This document shows positions 53,896-64,000 of a DNA stretch of 64,000 nt, piece by piece (positions within the stretch are counted from its first letter, which is position 1; the number at the start of each line of letters is the position of its first letter). A model generated the notes under the pieces. It saw only the letters and a list, made by a program, of their open reading frames with translations, was not told where the DNA came from and made no database searches. The stretch spans positions 304,304,622 to 304,368,621 of the forward strand of contig NC_053390.1 of the NCBI RefSeq assembly GCF_905171765.1, written 5' to 3'. The translations under genes and the position numbers were made by a program. The DNA comes from Bufo bufo (Eukaryota > Chordata > Amphibia > Anura > Bufonidae).

Positions 53896-54560
53896 GCACA
53901 CAGGGGACGTGTATGGAATAGATTTTAGGAACCGGGAGATGGAAAAAGATGCTTGGTCGGTCCTCTTACTTCCAATTTTGGGCACTGCGCGTACGGCTTG
54001 CAATGTACTGTGCCACCAGATATGAGTGGTGTGTTTAAGTAGTACTATTCCTATCAGTTTAATCCCTGTTACGTCCCCTATCAGGGGACGTGTATGGAAT
54101 AGATTTTAGGAACCGGGAGATGGAAAAAGATGCTTGGTCGGTCCTCTTACTTCCAATTTGGGGCACTGCGCATGCGCCGTGTAATGTACTGTGCAATCCC
54201 AATATGAGTGGTATGTTAAGTAGTACTATTCCTATCAGTTTAATCCCTGTTACGTCCCCTATCAGAAGACGTGTATGGAATAGATTTTAGGAATCGGGAG
54301 ATGGAAAAAGATGCTTGGTCGGTCCTCCTACTTCCAATTTGGGGCACTGCGCGTGCGCCGTGCAATGTACTGTGCCACCAGATATAAGTGGTGTGTTAAG
54401 TAGTACTATTCCTATCAGTTTAATCCCTGTTACATCCCTTATTATTATTATTATTATTATTATAATTATTTATTATTAGTTGTGTTAAGTAGTACTATTC
54501 CTATCAGTTTAATCCCTGTTACGTCGCCTATCAGAGGACGTGTAGGGAATAGATTTTAGA
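53896..54560. repeat. About 180-bp tandem array, 3.5 units
   Basis: Units begin GACGTGTATGGAATAGATTT, contain AAAGATGCTTGGTCGGTCCT and CACCAGATATRAGTGGT, and end TTTAATCCCTGTTACGTCCC. A (TTA)n run interrupts the array at 54440-54475. The CACCAGATATGAGTGG motif also occurs in the hAT 5' noncoding part (58540-58840), so this is probably the 3' part of the same hAT. Confidence 0.75.
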
Positions 54561-55296
54561 CAACCGCAAAGAGTTGTCAATAGTTGACACTCTCATGACA
54601 TAAATTTTATTCCTCTATGCGTCAATCTTGGTGTAGTGATGACTGTGCTCGTGCGCACGTTTGGGAGATTGCAGGCGATGGGGTTTTTTAAAAGCCTATG
54701 GTCGTGCTGAGGTAGTTAAGTGACAGTTAAGTGACCCAGAAAACAATGATTCTGCAGTGTGGGCCCATTGTTGGCCTAGTAGGCTTTAATGATCACCTTA
54801 GATGATCACAAAGAAAATTTATGTTTTTTCTATGCAAAATTATCCAGCCGATCGCTTTTGGTCTGTTCACAATGAAGCAACGACCTTATCATCTGGGGTG
54901 TGCCAACATTGTCATTGCCAACACACTCATAGAGGTGGTCGCTTCATTGTGATATGCAAGCCCCTTCACCACAACAAGGTAACGATCACGAAGGGGAATT
55001 GACACATGTATGTGCCTTTTTTTTTTATTTGTTTTTGCAGCCACAGTGCAGCACCAGAGGCCAGAAAAATTAGGCATGTACACATGCCTGAAAAATCAGG
55101 TATTGATGCAGCCGCTGTAGCAGCGGCCAGAAAAATTTATGTTTTCCAGGCAGAAAGTGCACTAAAACACTGCGGCTTGAACCCTAGTTGGTGGCGGATA
55201 AGTCACGCAAGTCATCCGGCATGCAGAGATAAAGTACAGCAGCGTGTGGACCATTTTTAGCCCAAGGCAGTTCATCTCATCATCACCAGGCCTTTA
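54561..55296 (-). mobile_element. hAT element, 3' noncoding part
   Basis: It lies downstream of the transposase on the minus strand. It includes an inverted pair around GAAGCGACCACCTCTATGAG / GTGGTCGCTTCATTGTGA-type sequence. The plus-strand frames here are not credible genes. Confidence 0.5.
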
Positions 55297-58200
55297 TTAG
55301 TCAAATGTATCGCCCACTGTCAGTCCCTTCAGGATCCATGCCTCATTCATCTTAATAAAGGTGAGGTAATCTAGATTTTTTTGACCTAGGCGACTTCTCT
55401 TCTCAGTGACAATACCTCCTTCTGCACTGAAGGTCCTTTCTGACAGGACACTTGAAGCGGGACAGGCCAGAAGTTTTATCGCAAATTGGGATAGCTCAGG
55501 CCACAGGTCAAGTCTGCACACCCAGTAGTCAAGGGGTTCATCGCTCCTCAGAGTGTCGATATCTGCAGTTAAGGCGAGGTAGTCTGCTACCTGTCGGTCG
55601 AGTCGTTCTCTGAGGGTGGACCCCGAAGGGCTGTGGCGATGCGTAGGACTTAAAAAGCTCTGCATGTCCTCCATCAACAACACGTCTGTAAAGCGTCCTG
55701 TCCTTGCCGGCATGGTCGTGGTAGGAGGATTACTTTCACTTCTTCCCCTGTTAGATTCCCGTTGTGCTGTGATATCACCCTTATACGCTGTGTAAAGCAT
55801 ACTTTTTAAATTTATTTAGGAACTGCTGCATCCTTTCCGACTTGCGGTAATTCTGTAACATTTCAGGCACTTTCTGCTTATACCGGGGGTCTAGTAGTGT
55901 GGCCACCCAGTACAGGTCGTTCTCCTTCAGCCTTTTTATACGAGGGTCCCTCAACAGGCACGACAGCATGAAAGACCCCATTTGCACAAGGTTGGATGCC
56001 GAGCTACTCATGTCCCGTTCCTCGTCCTCAGTGATCTCACTGAAAGTCTGTTCTTCCCCCCAGCCACGTACAACACCACGGGTACCAGATAGGTGACAAC
56101 GAGCACCCTGGGATGCCTTCTGTAAATTGGTCTTCCTTCTCCTCCTCAAAGCCACATTCCTCCTCTGACTCCTCTTCCTCACACTTCTCTTCCAGCGTTG
56201 CCGCAGGTCCAGCAAGCGATGCTGATAAGGCTGTTTTTGGTGGTTATGGTGACCACAACTATTCCTCTTCACGCTCATCTACGGCCTGATCCAGCACTCT
56301 TCGCAGGGCAGGCTCCAGGAAGAAAACAAATGGGATGATGTCGCTGATGGTGCCTTCGGTGCGACTGACTAGGTTTGTCACCTCCTCAAAGGGACGCATG
56401 AGCCTACAGGCATTGCGCATGAGCGTCCAGTAATGAGGAAAAAAAATTCCCAGCTCCGCAGAGGCTGTCCTGGCACCCCGGTCATACAAATACTCGTTGA
56501 CGGCTTTTTCTTGTTGGAGCAGGCAGTCGAACATAAGAGTGTTGAATTCCAACGTGTCGGGCTGTCGCAAATCAAGCGCCTCACTGGCATGTTGTTTCGC
56601 CGCTGGATATCTGAAAAGTGCGCCATGGCCGTGTAGGAACGCTTGAAATGGCCACACACCTTCCTGGCCTGCTTGAGGATGTCCTGTAAGCCTGGGTACT
56701 TATGCACAAAGCGTTGTACAATCAGATTCAACACATGTGCCATGCACGGCACATGTGTCAACTTGCCCAAATTCAATGCCGCCAACAAATCCGTTGCTTC
56801 CGTTGTCACACACCACTTTGCCGATCTCCAGTTGGTGAGGAGTCAGCCACTGATCCACCTATGCGTTCAGGATGGACAGGAGTGCTGGTCCGGTGTGACT
56901 CTCTGCTTTCAGGCAAGTCAACCCCAAGACGGCGTGACACTGTCGTATCCGGGATGTGGAATAGCCCCTGGGGAGCTGGGGGGGTGCCGTTGATGTGGAG
57001 CAAGACGCAGCAGCAGTAGAAGAGGACTCAGCTGAGGAGGTTATGGAAGAGGATGGAGTAGGAGGAGTAGAGAAGGTGGCAGCAGGCCTGCCTGCAAGTC
57101 GTGGCGCTGTCACCAACTCCTCTGCAGAGCCACGCATTCCATGCTTGGCAGCCGTCAGCAGGTTTACCCAATGCGCAGGTGAGATGGACCCTTGCCCCAA
57201 CACTGTGTGCCAGACATGCCATGACTTCCTTTTGCACAATCGAGTACAGGTTGGGCATTGCCTTTTGTGCAAAGAAATTTCGGCCAGGTACCTTCCACTG
57301 CGGTGTCCCAATAGGTACACATTTTTGGAAGGCCTCAGACTCCACCAGCTTGTATGGTAAAAACTGGCGAGCTAAGAGTTCCGACAAGCCAGCTGTCAGA
57401 CGCCGGGCAAGGGGGTGACTTTGTGACATTGGCTTCTTACGCTCAAACATGTCCTTGACAGACACCTGACTGTAGGCAGATGAGCAGGAACTGCTCAAGG
57501 CGAGAGACGGAGTGGCGGATGGTTGAGAGGGGGCAAGGAGGACAGCAGTGGTTGACGTGGCTGAAGATGCTGGACCAGGAGGAGGATGGCGGCTTTGAGT
57601 TTGTGTGCTGCTTGTACTCATGTGTTGATCCCATATGCGTTTGTGATTTGATATCATGTGCCTTCGCAAAGCAGTTGTACCTAGGTGGGTGTTGGACTTC
57701 CCACGACTCAGTTTCTTTTGGCACAGGTTGCAAATGGCATCGCTGGTGTCAGAGGCAGACACACAAAAAAAATGCCACACTGCTGATCTCTGCAATGACG
57801 TCATTCTTGTGGTGGCAACAGCATGCGTTGATTGGCGTGCTGTCTGTCTGACCCCGGTTGCCGATGCATGCTGTCTGACTGTGCCACTAGTTACTTGCGA
57901 CGACCTCCCCCTGCTTCCAACTCGTCTCCTCCTCCTCTCTGTCTCCCCATCTGAACTTTCTCCCTGTTCTTCTCTTCGAACGGGCACCCACGTGACATCC
58001 ACGGACACATCGTCATCATCAACCGCTTCACTTGTATCTGACACCTCAGCAAAGGAAGCAGCAGCGGGTACAACATCATCATCATCATCACCGTACGTCC
58101 ATGTGTGTAATGCTGCCTGACTGAGACATATCCCTGTTATCGACATCCTCTGGCAATAATGGTTGCGCATCACTCATTTCTTCCAACTGATGTGTAAATA

Positions 58201-58447
58201 ACTCCTCTGACAGATCAAGTGAAGCAGCTGTGGTGCTAGTGTTGGTGGTGGCGGCAGGCGGGCGAGTGGTAACTTGAGAGGTGCCCGAAGCTGAGCTGGA
58301 GGAGGATGGTGCCTCAAGGTTCCGAGCTGAAGCTGTAGAAGATTGGGTGTCCTGTGTTAGCCAGTCAACTATGTCCTCAGAACTTTTTGAGTTCAGGGTA
58401 CGTGTCCTCTGAACACTGGGCATTATTCTAGGGCCAAAAGGAATCAC
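55297..58447 (-). pseudogene. hAT-superfamily transposase (BED finger + hATC), decayed
   Basis: Minus-strand order: acidic/Ser-rich N-part (EDIVDWLTQD); BED zinc finger (VWHFFCVSASDTSDAICNLC ... TALRRHMISNH, about 57650-57810); core pieces (HVPCMAHVLNLIVQRFV, SPTRWNSTLL, GRSCAMPVG); YWVATLLDPRYKQKVPEML-like segment; and the C-terminal dimerisation (hATC) domain LDYWVCRLDLWPELSQFA, LACPASSVLSERTFSAEGG. At least five frame changes occur (near 58150, 57000, 56700, 56270, 55790). It once catalysed cut-and-paste transposition; now dead. Confidence 0.9.
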
Positions 58448-59340
58448 AGCACCACAACCACGACGGCCCCTGCGGGGTGGCCTGCCTCTGCCTGTCCTTT
58501 TTTTTAGATTAGCTTAGTTCTACTATGCGTGCAAGCTACTGTGACACCAGATATGAGTGGCACTGTGCAGTGGCAGAGGTTGGCAGAGTAGACATTGTAG
58601 GCCTGACACACACGCTTGCAGAGAACTAACTGCTATTCAATCTATTACAGTCAAAATTGTTTTTTGTTTTTTTTAATGTAATCTACTGTGACACCAGATA
58701 TGAGTTGCTCTGGTGACACTATGCACTTGCAGGGCCTGAAACACACACGCGCGTGCAGGCAACTGACTGCTATTATATTACAGTCAAAAAATATTCTTTA
58801 TTTTTTTAAATGCAAGCTGTGACACCAGATATGAGTGGTGGCACTGGGCAAGTGGGCACAGTATATGCTGTGAGCCTGACACACACGCTGGCAGGAAGGC
58901 AACTGCAATTAGATTACACAGGAAAAAATAAATAAAAGCAGACTGATGTTCTAGCCCTAAAAAAGGCTTTTTTGTGTGCTGTTCTTACAGCAGAGATCAG
59001 ATGAGTCCTTCAGGACTGTAGTGGACACTGAATACACTAACCTAGCTATGGATTTCCCTATTATATCAGCAGCAGCTACACTGTCCCTCCTCTCACTAAG
59101 AATACAGCTTCCGAATGAATCTAAAATGGATGCTGTCCAGGAGGTGGGAGGGTCTGGGAGGGAGGGTATGATGCTGATTGGCTGGAATGTGTCTGCTGAC
59201 TGTGAGGTACAGGGTCAAAGTTTACTCAATGATGGCGAATAGAGAGCGGACCGAACATCGCATGTTCGCCCGCAGTAGCGAACGCAAACAAGCGATGTTC
59301 GCCGGGAACTGTTCGCCGGCGAATAGTTCGGGACATCTCT
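58448..59340 (-). mobile_element. hAT element, 5' noncoding part and terminus
   Basis: Holds four degenerate copies of TGTGACACCAGATATGAGTG (58540, 58688, 58818 and near) with CTGACACACACGC. The terminus at about 59250-59340 reads, on the minus strand, TTAGAGATGTCCCGAAC then repeated GTTCGCCGGCGAA-type subterminal motifs, typical of frog hAT ends. The other terminus was not found, so the element may be truncated on its left. Confidence 0.7.
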
Positions 59341-59575
59341 AATGAACATTATATAACTGTTTAAACTACCTATTTTGGCCTCTTGTTCCCATAAAACTCA
59401 GCTCTCAGTGGAGTAAATGTCTCTTCAGCTCCTGTCTCTGGTGAATAATGATTCTAGCAGCAGGAGCTGGGGGAATTCCCAAACAGGCTGTGTGTGAAGC
59501 TGGCTGTGATTGGTCTAGACTTCTGCCCAGCAACATCAGATTAACACTATACTTTCTGTTGTTTCTGCTGTGTCA
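59341..59575 (-). repeat. LTR-b, second part
   Basis: GAACATTATATAACTGTTTA to TCTGCTGTGTCA matches 48573-49584 of LTR-a without the MITE. Confidence 0.8.
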
Positions 59576-59824
59576 CTGAGCTTACCTTACATTACAAAAT
59601 GAATCTTAAAGGCATATTATCATTTTCTGCTTCTGTGAACACAAAATATATAACAGTTATATGACATCCAAAACATGATGTCACAGTAAATAACTCTGCT
59701 TTTGTCTTTAACACATAAATATAGGAACTGTATTAAGGTTATCAGGATTAGCTGTATACACCAATAAGCTATACTAGCAACCAAGGACAGGTCTTAGCTG
59801 GCCAGCTACAATAGACGCTATATA

Positions 59825-60063
59825 TATTTTAAGGTTGAGCGAATCGAAGTATCCGAAGTGAAGTCAATCCAAATTTCAGGGAAAATTTCATTTACCACGA
59901 AGCCGAAATTCCAAGTGCTTTGTGGTAACGAATCACTTTTCCCTGAAATGGCATTTAAAAAAACAACACACCTCATCCATTTGAGCGCAAAGAGGCCACC
60001 GTGGCTATCTTGATTGAAGATCCTGCACAAAATCTTGCGCGCAGTGACTTATGACATCACTAC
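59825..60063. repeat. Interspersed repeat beginning GGTTGAGCGAATCG
   Basis: Starts like the repeat at 2233. Contains an inverted pair (TTTCAGGGAAAATTTCATTT / AATCACTTTTCCCTGAAAT). Family not identified. Confidence 0.5.
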
Positions 60064-60521
60064 TAGTGATGAGCGGCAGTGACAATATTCGAATTTGTGA
60101 TATTTTGCGAATATTTTGTAGACTATTCGTCATATATTTGTGATTATATTCTTGATTGCGAAAATCGGCAATGTAATTTGCACGTATTGCGCGCGCAATA
60201 CAGGTGTGGGTCACTTATGTAACATTTCTCAAGCTGGTATAAGTTTCCTGAGACTGCAGAAAATGGTTGGCACATTACAATAGCTTTATATGCAGATAGA
60301 GTGCTCCAATATATTAACGATTGCGCAAATCGGCAATTAATGATGCGCATATATTTGTGCAATACGTGCAACTTGTGACATCACAGCACTATGTCTGTAG
60401 CATGTATGTATGGACAGCAGAACCTATCACACTACCTAACACCCTGCACTGGAACTTATCAGCTGCACTATAGTTCAATCTAACCTACACTGACTATCTC
60501 CCCCTATCTGAATTATATATA

Positions 60522-62103
60522 CACTGCTCAAAAAAATAAAGGGAACACAAAAATAACACATCCTAGATCTGAGTTAATTAAATATTCTTCTGAAATACTT
60601 TGTTCTTTACATAGTTGAATGTGCTGACAACAAAATCACACAAAAATTAAAAAATGGAAATAAAATTTTTCAACCCATGGAGGTCTGTATTTGGAGTCAC
60701 ACTCAAAATGAAAGTGGAAAAACACACTACAGTCTGATCCAACTTTGATGTAATGTCCTTAAAACAAGTCAAAATGAGGCTCAGTAGTGTGTGTGGCCTC
60801 CATGTGCCTGTATGACCTCCCTACAACGCCTGTGCATGCTCCTGATAAGGTGGCGGACGGTCTCCTGAGGGATCTCCTCCCAGACCTGGACTAAAGCATC
60901 TGCCAACTCCTGGACAGTCTGTGGTGCAACGTGACGTTGGTGGATAGAGCGAGACATGATGTCCCAGATGTGCTCAATTGGATTCAGGTCTGGGGAACGG
61001 GTGGGCCAGTCCATAGCATCAATACCTTCGTCTTGCAGGAATTGCTGACACACTCCAGCCATATGAGGTCTAGCATTGTCTTGCATTAGGAGGATCCCAG
61101 GGCCAACCACACCAGCATATGGTCTCACAAGGGGTCTGAGGATCTCATCTCGGTACCTAATGGCAGTCAGGCTACCTCTGGCGATCACATGGAGGGCTGT
61201 GCGGCCCTCCAAAGAAATGCCACCCCACACCATTACTGACCCAATGCCAAACCGGTCATGCTGGAGGATGTTGCAGGCAGCAGAACGTTCTCCACGGCGT
61301 CTCCAGACTCTGTCACGTCTGTCACATGTGCTCAGTGTGAACCTGCTTTCATCTGTGAAGAGCACAGGGCGCCAGTGGCGAATTTGCCAATCTTGGTGTT
61401 CTCTGGCAAATGCCAAACGTCCTGCACGGTGTTGGGCTGTAAGCACAACCCCCACCTGTGGACGTCGGGCCCTCATATCACCCTCATGGAGTCTGTTTCT
61501 GACCGTTTGAGCAGACACATGCACATTTGTGGCCTGCTGGAGGTCATTTTGCAAGGCTCTGGCAGTGCTCCTCTTGTTCCTCCCTGCACAAAGGCGGAGG
61601 TAGCGGTCCTGCTGCTGGGTTGTTGCCCTCCTACAGCCTCCTCCACGTCTCCTGATGTACTGGCCTGTCTCCCGGTAGCGCCTCCATGCACTGGACACTA
61701 CGCTGACAGACACAGCAAACCTTCTTGCCACAGCTCGCATTGATGTGCCATCCTGGATAAGCTGCACTACCTGAGCCACTTGTGTGGGTTGTAGACGCCG
61801 TCTCATGCTACCACTAGAGTGAAAGCACCGCCAGCATTCAAAAGTGACCAAAACATCAGCCAGGAAGCATAGGAACTGAGAAGTGGTCTGTGGTCACCAC
61901 CTTCAGAACCACTCCTTTATTGGGGGTGTCTTGCTAATTGCCTATAATTTCCACCTGTTGTCTATCCCATTTGCACAACAGCATGTGAAATTGATTGTCA
62001 CTCAGTGTTGCTTCCTAAGTGGACAGTTTGATTTCACAGAAGTGTGATTGACTTGGAGTTACATTGTGTTGTTTAAGTATTCCCTTTATTTTTTTGAGCA
62101 GTG
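60522..62103 (-). mobile_element. Tc1-like transposon, apparently intact
   Basis: TA duplications (60520-60521 and 62104-62105) flank perfect ends CACTGCTCAAAAAAATAAAG read inward from both sides. Length 1582 bp. It sits in a TA tract of repeat A. No internal damage seen. Confidence 0.95.
60781..61851 (-). CDS. Tc1-like transposase, intact frame (356 codons)
   Basis: The frame is open from 61851 to 60781. [14 protein letters not shown] at residue 16 (61806) is a more usual start, giving 341 residues, the normal size. Two helix-turn-helix regions (about 30-60 and 98-125) are joined by a basic RRRGGGCRR linker. The catalytic triad is in context: D167 (LFTDESRF), D258 (LMQDNARPH) and E293 (SPDLNPIEH), with 34 residues between the last two (DD34E). 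[13 protein letters not shown] matches the Gly-rich box. Together with intact ends, the element could be active or only recently silenced. Confidence 0.93.
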   Translation of the reverse strand: MVTFECWRCFHSSGSMRRRLQPTQVAQVVQLIQDGTSMRAVARRFAVSVSVVSSAWRRYRETGQYIRRRGGGCRRATTQQQDRYLRLCAGRNKRSTARALQNDLQQATNVHVSAQTVRNRLHEGDMRARRPQVGVVLTAQHRAGRLAFAREHQDWQIRHWRPVLFTDESRFTLSTCDRRDRVWRRRGERSAACNILQHDRFGIGSVMVWGGISLEGRTALHVIARGSLTAIRYRDEILRPLVRPYAGVVGPGILLMQDNARPHMAGVCQQFLQDEGIDAMDWPTRSPDLNPIEHIWDIMSRSIHQRHVAPQTVQELADALVQVWEEIPQETVRHLIRSMHRRCREVIQAHGGHTHY

Positions 62104-62111
62104 TATATAAG

Positions 62112-62806
62112 TTAAAGGGATTCTGTCACCTCGTATAACACAAATTCAGATTTTAAAGCAGTCATGCTCCACAGCTTACCTTGAATCGGCTGTGCTGTTT
62201 TTTATTGTAATCCGTCCAGCAGTTTTGGAGAAAAACGACTTTTATAAAACCCTGAAGGTGCCCAGAGGGGCGTTATGTTCCCCTTTGCGTGCCCAGTAAC
62301 GCCCCTCTTACAGTGCCCAAAACGCCTTCCTCCAGAATCCCTAACCGCCCACAGCGTCTCATCCCTCTCCTCCCCCTCCCTGACGACCGAGTGAAGTCTC
62401 GCGCAGACGCAGTACCCACTGAGGGCTGCGCCAGTGCGATTTGCTGGAGACTGAGGGCAAGAGCTTCATCGTCGTCACTGGGCATGCGCCGAGCCCAGTG
62501 ACGTCCGATGCTCGCGCGAGACTTCGCTCGGCCGTCAGGGAGGGGGAGGAGAGGGATGAGACGCTGTGGGCGGTTAGGGATTCTGGAGGAAGGCGTTTTG
62601 GGCACTGTAAGAGGGGCGTTACTGGGCACACAAAGGGGAACATAACGCCCCTCTGGGCACCTTCAGGGTTTTATAAAAGTCGTTTTTCTCCAAAACTGCT
62701 GGACGGATTACAATAAAAAACAGCAAAGCCGATTCAAGGTAAGCTGTGGAGCATGATTGGTTTAAAATCAGAATTTGTGTTATACGAGGTGACAGAATCC
62801 CTTTAA
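62112..62806. mobile_element. T2/Kolobok-type MITE, TTAA-flanked foldback
   Basis: TTAA at 62112-62115 and 62803-62806. The ends read AGGGATTCTGTCACCTCGTA from both sides and the arms are inverted for over 300 bp. The target TTAA is intact once in repeat A copy 1 (AAGTTAACTGTC). GC-rich inner arms produce spurious mirrored ORFs. The first 13 bases of the tip match the MITE at 48592. Confidence 0.92.
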
Positions 62807-63083
62807 CTGTCTAATGTAATACAACAACGCACAGAGCACAGCAATGATACTGCTGTCTCTTTCATAACTGCAATAAACTTTAGAAAATGGCTGCTGGGAG
62901 GTTTTTATATAGTAAGGGGTAGGCAACTTTTCTATTGGCTGGCTGCTAGGGATGTTGCTAAGCTCAGACAAAGACATTGCAGCCTTCTCATTGGCCCACA
63001 AGCAAGAAGCAGAGAGGGAGGGATCATGGGTTTAGAAGAATTTTTTTTTAGAATATTCGCGAATACGAATATATAGTACTATA

Positions 63084-64000
63084 CAGGGAGTGCAGAATTA
63101 TTAGGCAAGTTGTATTTTTGAGGATTAATTTAATTATTGAACAACAACCATGTTCTCAATGAACCCAAAAAACTCATTAATATCAAAGCTGAATATTTTT
63201 GGAAGTAGTTTTTAGTTTGTTTTTAGTTTTAGCTATTTTAGGGGGATATCTGTGTGTGCAGGTGACTATTACTGTGCATAATTATTAGGCAACTTAACAA
63301 AAAACAAATATATACCCATTTCAATTATTTATTTTTACCAGTGAAACCAATATAACATCTCAACATTCACAAATATACATTTCTGACATTCAAAAACAAA
63401 ACAAAAACAAATTAGTGACCAATATAGCCACCTTTCTTTGCAAGGACACTCTAAAGCCTGCCATCCATGGATTCTGTCAGTGTTTTGATCTGTTCACCAT
63501 CAACATTGCGTGCAGCAGCAACCACAGCCTCCCAGACACTGTTCAGAGAGGTGTACTGTTTTCCCTCCTTGTAAATCTCACATTTGATGATGGACCACAG
63601 GTTCTCAATGGGGTTCAGATCAGGTGAACAAGGAGGCCATGTCATTAGATTTTCTTCTTTTATACCCTTTCTTGCCAGCCACGCTGTGGAGTACTTGGAC
63701 GCGTGTGATGGAGCATTGTCCTGCATGAAAATCATGTTTTTCTTGAAGGGTGCAGACTTCTTCCTGTACCACTGCTTGAAGAAGGTGTCTTCCAGAAACT
63801 GGCAGTAGGACTGGGAGTTGAGCTTGACTCCATCCTCAACCCGAAAAGGCCCCACAAGCTCATCTTTGATGATACCAGCCCAAACCAGTACTCCACCTCC
63901 ACCTTGCTGGCGTCTGAGTCGGACTGGAGCTCTCTGCCCTTTACCAATCCAGCCACGGGCCCATCCATCTGGCCCATCAAGACTCACTCTCATTTCATCA
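63084..64000 (-). mobile_element. DD37E Tc1-like transposon, copy 2 (cut by window end)
   Basis: Starts CAGGGAGTGCAGAATTATTA after TA (63082-63083), inserted in the end of repeat A. About ten differences from copy 1 over 915 bp by eye. Confidence 0.95.
63451..64000 (-). pseudogene. DD37E transposase, copy 2, C-terminal part, early stop
   Basis: Carries MQDNAPSHAS and [11 protein letters not shown] with the 37-residue gap; the first Asp lies at or beyond the window edge. A TAG at 63451-63453 removes the last 14 codons relative to copy 1, where the base reads TTG. Whether copy 2 has the copy 1 stop (43909) cannot be seen. Confidence 0.92.

Larger units (their letters stand above)
60064..63083. 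repeat. Repeat A, copy 2 (split by two insertions)
   Basis: Begins TAGTGATGAGCGGC and ATTCG-rich inverted motifs, and ends in ATTCGCGAATACGAATATAT. Homologous to 11774-12295, which shows the uninterrupted sequence TATATAAGTTAACTGTC at the sites of the Tc1-like element and the MITE here. Confidence 0.8.

Noticed and set aside
56995..58120. Plus-strand ORFs of 105-154 codons
   Set aside because: They are antisense shadows of the hAT transposase, whose BED finger and hATC motifs read on the minus strand.
1..64000. J or D segments, or extra V pseudogenes
   Set aside because: Searched by eye for the VESGP, YYC and heptamer patterns and for W-G-X-G motifs with RSS; only the two V segments were found.

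Overview
ORGANISM AND SETTING. The window looks like nuclear DNA of an amphibian, most likely a frog. Two immunoglobulin heavy-chain V segments lie on the + strand (leader exon, short intron, V exon, 23-bp-spacer recombination signal). They are embedded in transposons typical of anuran genomes: CR1 and L1/Tx1 LINEs, Gypsy chromoviruses, Tc1-like elements, hAT, piggyBac and many TTAA-flanked foldback MITEs. No other host gene is recognisable, so this is a slice of an IGHV locus whose V segments (about 12 kb apart) have been spread by repeat insertion. LAYOUT. 1-1060: 3' part of a broken piggyBac-like element. 1218-1901: IGHV segment 1 with promoter and RSS. 2099-4500: CR1 fragment, a repeat with a hammerhead-like motif, and a hAT-like non-autonomous element. 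4501-8420: decayed Gypsy element on the minus strand. 8528-11773: TTAA-flanked non-autonomous DNA element with a 306-bp tandem array. 11774-12295: AT-rich repeat A, copy 1. 13199-14225: MITE, then IGHV segment 2. 14300-15014: minisatellite and foldback MITE. 15386-17002: Tc1-like element with long TIRs. 17211-26820: minus-strand CR1 LINE split by a 1.26-kb element (TSD TCTAACA, hammerhead-like motif) and by a complete Gypsy chromovirus (TSD GACGA). 27080-27569 and 46496-46680: one 30-bp minisatellite split by an essentially full-length L1 (27570-46495, TSD GAAACTCAC). NESTING IN THE L1. The L1 carries a 2.4-kb near-perfect palindromic element at a TA in ORF2. It also carries a 10.6-kb LTR retroelement in ORF1 (TSD TAGCC) with 1.9-kb LTRs, a gag-like region with two CCHC knuckles and no recognisable pol. 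That retroelement in turn holds a solo LTR (TSD GACTG) and a DD37E Tc1-like transposon (TA). RIGHT END. 47276-47728: a MITE. 47970-59575: an internally deleted LTR element (gag remnant only); one LTR carries a T2-type MITE and the other is disrupted by a tandem-repeat element and a decayed hAT. 60064-63083: repeat A, copy 2, split by a Tc1-like element with an uninterrupted 356-codon transposase and by a T2-type MITE. 63084-64000: a second copy of the DD37E transposon, cut by the window edge. HOW IT FITS TOGETHER. Only the V segments serve the host; they would be joined by RAG to D-J after transcription from octamer/TATA promoters. The rest is a transposon-on-transposon record in which most insertions can be ordered, because target duplications and empty-site copies are visible within the window.
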